From positions 124,001-188,000 of the forward strand of contig NZ_QXXQ01000004.1 in assembly GCF_003570715.1 (NCBI RefSeq): a stretch of 64,000 bases of DNA, read 5' to 3'. The notes under the pieces were generated by a model. The model saw nothing but the letters and a program-made list of their open reading frames with translations. It did not search any database and was not told where the DNA came from. The translations under genes and the position numbers were made by a program. Positions 61,001 to 64,000 of this stretch are shown one piece after another. The first letter of the stretch is position 1; the number at the start of each line of letters is the position of its first letter. This stretch comes from Gemmobacter lutimaris. Lineage in GTDB: Bacteria; Pseudomonadota; Alphaproteobacteria; Rhodobacterales; Rhodobacteraceae.

Positions 61001-61520
61001 CGACATAGAGCCGCCCCGGATAGATCGCGGCCAGCCGGTCCGCCAAAGCCTCGGCCCGGCCCCGGTTGCCGGTTTGCAGGATCTTGCCCAAAGGCCCCTC
61101 GGCGCCGCCGGTCAGACAGATCAGCCCCTCTGCATGCGCCTCCAGATCCGCGAGCGTCACCTGCGGCAACTGCCCGCCCTGATCGAGGTAAAGGCAGGAG
61201 TTCAGCTTCATCAGATTGCCGTATCCCGTCTCGTCCTGCGCCAGCAGCACGACAGGGGCGGGCGCCTTCGGCTTTTCCCCCGGCGCGGGCGTCTCATAGG
61301 CAAGGCTGACCTGACAGCCGACGATAGGTTGCACCCCGGCGCCGCTCGCGATGGTCGAAAACTCCAGCGCCGCGAACATGGCATTGCTGTCGGTCACCGC
61401 TACCGCAGGCATGTTCTGCGCGGCACAAAGCCCCACAAGCTTTTTCACCGGCACCGCGCCTTCCAGCAGCGAATATTCGGTATGGACACGCAGATGGATG
61501 AATCGGACTGGATCGCTCAT
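58014..61520 (-). CDS. dnaE: DNA polymerase III subunit alpha
   Basis: This 1168-residue enzyme is the replicative polymerase. It has an N-terminal PHP domain ([19 protein letters not shown]), the catalytic aspartates in [20 protein letters not shown] with the upstream [16 protein letters not shown], the fingers and little-finger regions ([30 protein letters not shown]), and an OB fold near residue 990. The length is that of DnaE1, not the shorter error-prone DnaE2. The ATG at 61520 ([12 protein letters not shown]) is the family start; the frame extends 22 codons upstream without similarity. Confidence 0.97.
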   Translation of the reverse strand: [1168 protein letters not shown]

Positions 61521-61731
61521 GCCCGATAGCCTAGCCTGTCGGCGTCCGGCCGGAAAGGGTGCCACATTCTTCGGCATTTCTTGCAACTGCTTTCGGAAAA
61601 CACAAAAAAGTAATGCTTGCCAGACGACGGGCCCTTGGGGTCATCTATAAGGAACCAGAACAAGGCTGCCCCTCTTACGCCGCATCGGAGGGGAATAACC
61701 GGGCCAAGGGGGTAACGCGGCGGGACGACCG

Positions 61732-63126
61732 ATGACCGGAGTAGCGTTTCTGCTGAACGGAACGCCGGTGCGCCTGGGTGAAACCAGCCCGACGCGCACC
61801 CTGTTGCAATACCTGCGCGAGGATCGGGGCCTGACCGGCACCAAGGAAGGCTGTAACGAGGGCGATTGCGGCGCCTGCACGGTGATCGTGACCGATGAAC
61901 ACGGGCCACGCGCGCTGAACGCCTGCATCCTGTTCCTGCCGCAACTGCACGGCAAGGCGGTGCGCACGGTCGAGGCGATTGCCGCCGCCGACGGCACGCT
62001 CCACCCCGTGCAACAGGCCATGGTCGATCACCACGGCAGCCAGTGCGGCTTCTGCACGCCGGGCTTCATCGCCTCGATGGCCGCCGCCCATGCGCAGGGC
62101 CGCAAGGATCATGACGTGGTGCTGGCCGGCAACCTCTGCCGCTGCACCGGCTACGCCCCGATCATCCGCGCCGCCGAGGCCGCCGAAGGCCAGCCACTTC
62201 CCGCCTGGCTGGAAGACGACCGTGCTTTCATCTTGGCACAAATATCCTCGGGGGTCCGGGGGCAGACAGCCCCCGGCGCCTTCCGCCCCGTGACGACCGA
62301 TGAACTGGCGGACTGGTATGAAACCCACCCCGAGGCCACACTGGTCGCCGGCGCCACCGATGTCGGCCTCTGGGTGACCAAGCAGCTGCGCGACCTGCCT
62401 CAGGTCGCCTTCCTGAACGGCATCCCTGAAATGCAGCGCATCGCGCCGCAGGGCGATGCAATCCGCATCGGCGCCGGTGTCACCCTGACCGACCTGCGCG
62501 CCGCCATGGCCGGCCCGCATCCGCATTTCGCCGCCATGCTGACCCGTTATGCCTCCGAACAGGTGCGGAACGCCGCGACCATCGGTGGCAACATCGCCAA
62601 TGGCTCGCCCATCGGCGATGGCCCGCCCGCGCTGATCGCTCTGGGGGCGCGGCTGCATCTGCGCAAGGGGGCTGCACGGCGCGAGATGGCGCTGGAGGAT
62701 TTCTTCCTCGACTACCGCAAGCAGGACCGCCAGCCCAGCGAGTTCGTGGAGGCCATCACCCTTCCCGCCACCGCGCCGGGGCTGCGCTGCTACAAGCTGT
62801 CGAAACGCTTCGATCAGGATATTTCGGCGGTGCTTGGCTGTTTCAACCTGACGGTGGAAAACGGCACCATCACCTCGGCGCGCATCGCCTTTGGCGGCAT
62901 GGCCGGGATTCCGAAACGGGCGCATGCGGTGGAGGCGGCGCTCACGGGCCAAAGCTGGCCCGCCGCGCGCGCACCCGCGCGCGCCGCTTTCGCGGCGGAT
63001 TTCGTGCCGCTCAGCGATATGCGTGCCAGCGCCGACTATCGGCTGGAGGCCGCGCGCAACATGCTGGATCGCTATATGCTCGACCTCGCGGGCACCCCGG
63101 TCTCGGTGCTGGAGGTGCGGGCATGA
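61732..63126 (+). CDS. xdhA: Xanthine dehydrogenase small subunit
   Basis: This 464-residue subunit passes electrons from the molybdenum site to NAD+. The first [2Fe-2S] motif is in [16 protein letters not shown], the second in [13 protein letters not shown] and [11 protein letters not shown]. The FAD domain starts near residue 190 ([17 protein letters not shown]) and contains [23 protein letters not shown]. The linker, residues about 168-182 ([16 protein letters not shown]), is encoded by a copy of the dispersed repeat seen in intergenic regions. The start is ATG at 61732, and the stop overlaps the xdhB start as ATGA. Substrates are hypoxanthine and xanthine by family. Confidence 0.95.
   Translation: MTGVAFLLNGTPVRLGETSPTRTLLQYLREDRGLTGTKEGCNEGDCGACTVIVTDEHGPRALNACILFLPQLHGKAVRTVEAIAAADGTLHPVQQAMVDHHGSQCGFCTPGFIASMAAAHAQGRKDHDVVLAGNLCRCTGYAPIIRAAEAAEGQPLPAWLEDDRAFILAQISSGVRGQTAPGAFRPVTTDELADWYETHPEATLVAGATDVGLWVTKQLRDLPQVAFLNGIPEMQRIAPQGDAIRIGAGVTLTDLRAAMAGPHPHFAAMLTRYASEQVRNAATIGGNIANGSPIGDGPPALIALGARLHLRKGAARREMALEDFFLDYRKQDRQPSEFVEAITLPATAPGLRCYKLSKRFDQDISAVLGCFNLTVENGTITSARIAFGGMAGIPKRAHAVEAALTGQSWPAARAPARAAFAADFVPLSDMRASADYRLEAARNMLDRYMLDLAGTPVSVLEVRA
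62232..62276 (-). repeat. Dispersed repeat copy inside xdhA
   Basis: CTTGGCACAAATATCCTCGG followed by GGGTCC and GGGGGCAGACAGCCCCCGGC shares both parts with the cobS-cobT gap (AAATATCCTCGGGGG at 34255 and GGGGGCAGACAGCCCCC after it). Here the repeat is read in frame and supplies the linker between the iron-sulfur and FAD domains. Confidence 0.7.
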
Positions 63127-64000
63127 GCATCGGCAAACTGCTTCCGCATGACGCCGCCGCCCTGCATGTGACCGGGGCCGCGCGCTATACCGATGACATC
63201 CCGCTGCCGGCGGATGCGCTGCATCTGGCCTTTGGCCTGTCGACCTGCGCCCATGGCGCGATCACCGCGATGGACCTCGCGGCGGTGCGCGCCGCGCCGG
63301 GTGTGGTGGCGGTGTTTTCCGCCGGGGACTGGCCCGAGATGCCGGATTGCTCGCCCTCGCTGGGGGACGAGCCGCTGTTGGCCACGGGCGAGGTGCATTA
63401 TGTCGGCCAGCCGGTGTTCCTTGTGGTGGCCGAAAGCCATCTGGCGGCGCGCAAGGCCGCGCGGCTGGGCAAGATCGGCTATGACGAACGCCCGGCGCTG
63501 CTGACGGTCGAGGCCGCGCTGGCGGCGAACAGCCGGTTCGAGGCCGGCCCGGTGGTCTGGGCGCGCGGCGATGCGGCGGCGGCGATCGCCAGGGCGCCGC
63601 AGGTGGTGGAAGGGCAGTTCGAGGTCGGCGGGCAGGAGCATTTCTATCTGGAAGGTCAGGTCGCGGCCGCCCTGCCGCAAGAGGGCGGCGATATGGTCGT
63701 CTATGCCTCCACCCAGCACCCGACCGAGATCCAGCACAAGGTCGCCCATGCCCTGCATCTGCCGATGAGCGCGGTGCGAGTCGAGGTGCGCCGCATGGGC
63801 GGCGGTTTCGGCGGCAAGGAAAGCCAGGGCAATCATCTGGCCATTGCCTGCGCCATGGCGGCGCGCGCCACGGGGCGACCCTGCAAGATGCGCTATGACC
63901 GCGACGACGACATGGTCATCACCGGCAAGCGCCATGATCTGAAGATCGGCTATCGCGCGGGGTTCGATGCGACCGGGCGGATTTTGGGGGTGGAGTTCAC
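63123..64000 (+). CDS. xdhB: Xanthine dehydrogenase large subunit (3' end outside window)
   Basis: The first 292 codons of the molybdopterin subunit, which hydroxylates hypoxanthine and xanthine. The a/b hammerhead domain ([25 protein letters not shown]) is followed by the molybdopterin-binding start: [18 protein letters not shown] and [13 protein letters not shown]. The start overlaps the xdhA stop by ATGA, so translation is coupled. The gene runs off the window; xdhC, needed for sulfuration of the cofactor, would be expected beyond. Confidence 0.95.
   Translation, partial: MSIGKLLPHDAAALHVTGAARYTDDIPLPADALHLAFGLSTCAHGAITAMDLAAVRAAPGVVAVFSAGDWPEMPDCSPSLGDEPLLATGEVHYVGQPVFLVVAESHLAARKAARLGKIGYDERPALLTVEAALAANSRFEAGPVVWARGDAAAAIARAPQVVEGQFEVGGQEHFYLEGQVAAALPQEGGDMVVYASTQHPTEIQHKVAHALHLPMSAVRVEVRRMGGGFGGKESQGNHLAIACAMAARATGRPCKMRYDRDDDMVITGKRHDLKIGYRAGFDATGRILGVEF

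Noticed and set aside
59703-61529. A 608-codon plus-strand frame opposite dnaE
   Set aside because: It is a shadow of the highly conserved dnaE and is rich in Arg, Gln and His as such shadows are.
61640-61655. A promoter for xdhA around TATAAG at 61646
   Set aside because: The nearest -35-like TTGCCA is 23 bp away, too far for a standard sigma-70 promoter, so I did not list it.

Overview
The window looks like chromosomal DNA of a high-GC alphaproteobacterium of the Rhodobacteraceae (Paracoccus/Rhodobacter-like). The evidence is strongly GC-biased codon use, aerobic cobalamin genes cobS and cobT, a long DeoC next to a bacterial ALDH16-type dehydrogenase, an ATGA-coupled xdhA-xdhB pair, RTX-type secreted proteins, and short intergenic repeats (GAGGATATTTGGGC-type) of a kind common in this family. 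No plasmid or phage backbone, insertion sequence or CRISPR array was seen.

Layout. 1-2.2 kb: start of a WrbA-like flavoprotein and glutamine-dependent NAD synthetase. 2.3-6.8 kb: a periplasmic 19-repeat MORN protein, a nitric-oxide-sensing H-NOX protein translationally coupled to a hybrid histidine kinase, and a KamA-type radical SAM enzyme. 6.8-8.9 kb: an AT-rich-cored membrane protein with beta-solenoid-like repeats. 8.9-10.7 kb: leuA behind a small leucine-rich leader peptide. 10.7-16 kb: a 1250-residue RTX adhesin and a MATE efflux pump. 16-20.8 kb: tandem glycine riboswitch and gcvT-gcvH-gcvP. 20.9-24.8 kb: AzlCD exporter, thioredoxin 2 behind a SqrR/BigR-like inverted repeat, a second RTX protein built of ~178-residue modules, and tRNA-Ala(CGC).

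24.9-33 kb: Old Yellow Enzyme, RNase D, gluconokinase, a lipoprotein, SufE, BolA, a J-domain protein, a glycosyltransferase/FkbM pair and exported MsrB. 33.1-38.1 kb: cobS, cobT (separated by a long perfect palindrome) and aminopeptidase P. 38.2-42 kb: malate synthase G and a divergent cryptochrome/photolyase. 42.1-42.2 kb: a plus-strand two-hairpin small-RNA candidate with its own terminator. 42.2-47.5 kb: LysR regulator, ALDH16-type dehydrogenase, DeoC and a SorC-family regulator. 47.6-56.4 kb: a cation/proton antiporter with a cyclic-nucleotide-binding tail, a NarL-type two-component system and a third RTX protein. 56.4-64 kb: phospholipase D-type cardiolipin synthase, dnaE, xdhA and the start of xdhB.

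How genes work together. Glycine is sensed by the riboswitch and broken down by GcvTHP. DeoC cleaves deoxyribose-5-phosphate to glyceraldehyde-3-phosphate plus acetaldehyde, which the ALDH16 enzyme could oxidise to acetate; the acetyl-CoA made from it could enter the glyoxylate route served by malate synthase G. CobS and CobT insert cobalt with an off-window CobN. The three RTX proteins probably leave the cell by a type I secretion system encoded elsewhere. The most unusual items are the leaderless-looking leuA leader peptide, the orphan small-RNA candidate, the mosaic beta-solenoid gene, the modular RTX protein and an intergenic repeat that sits in frame inside xdhA.
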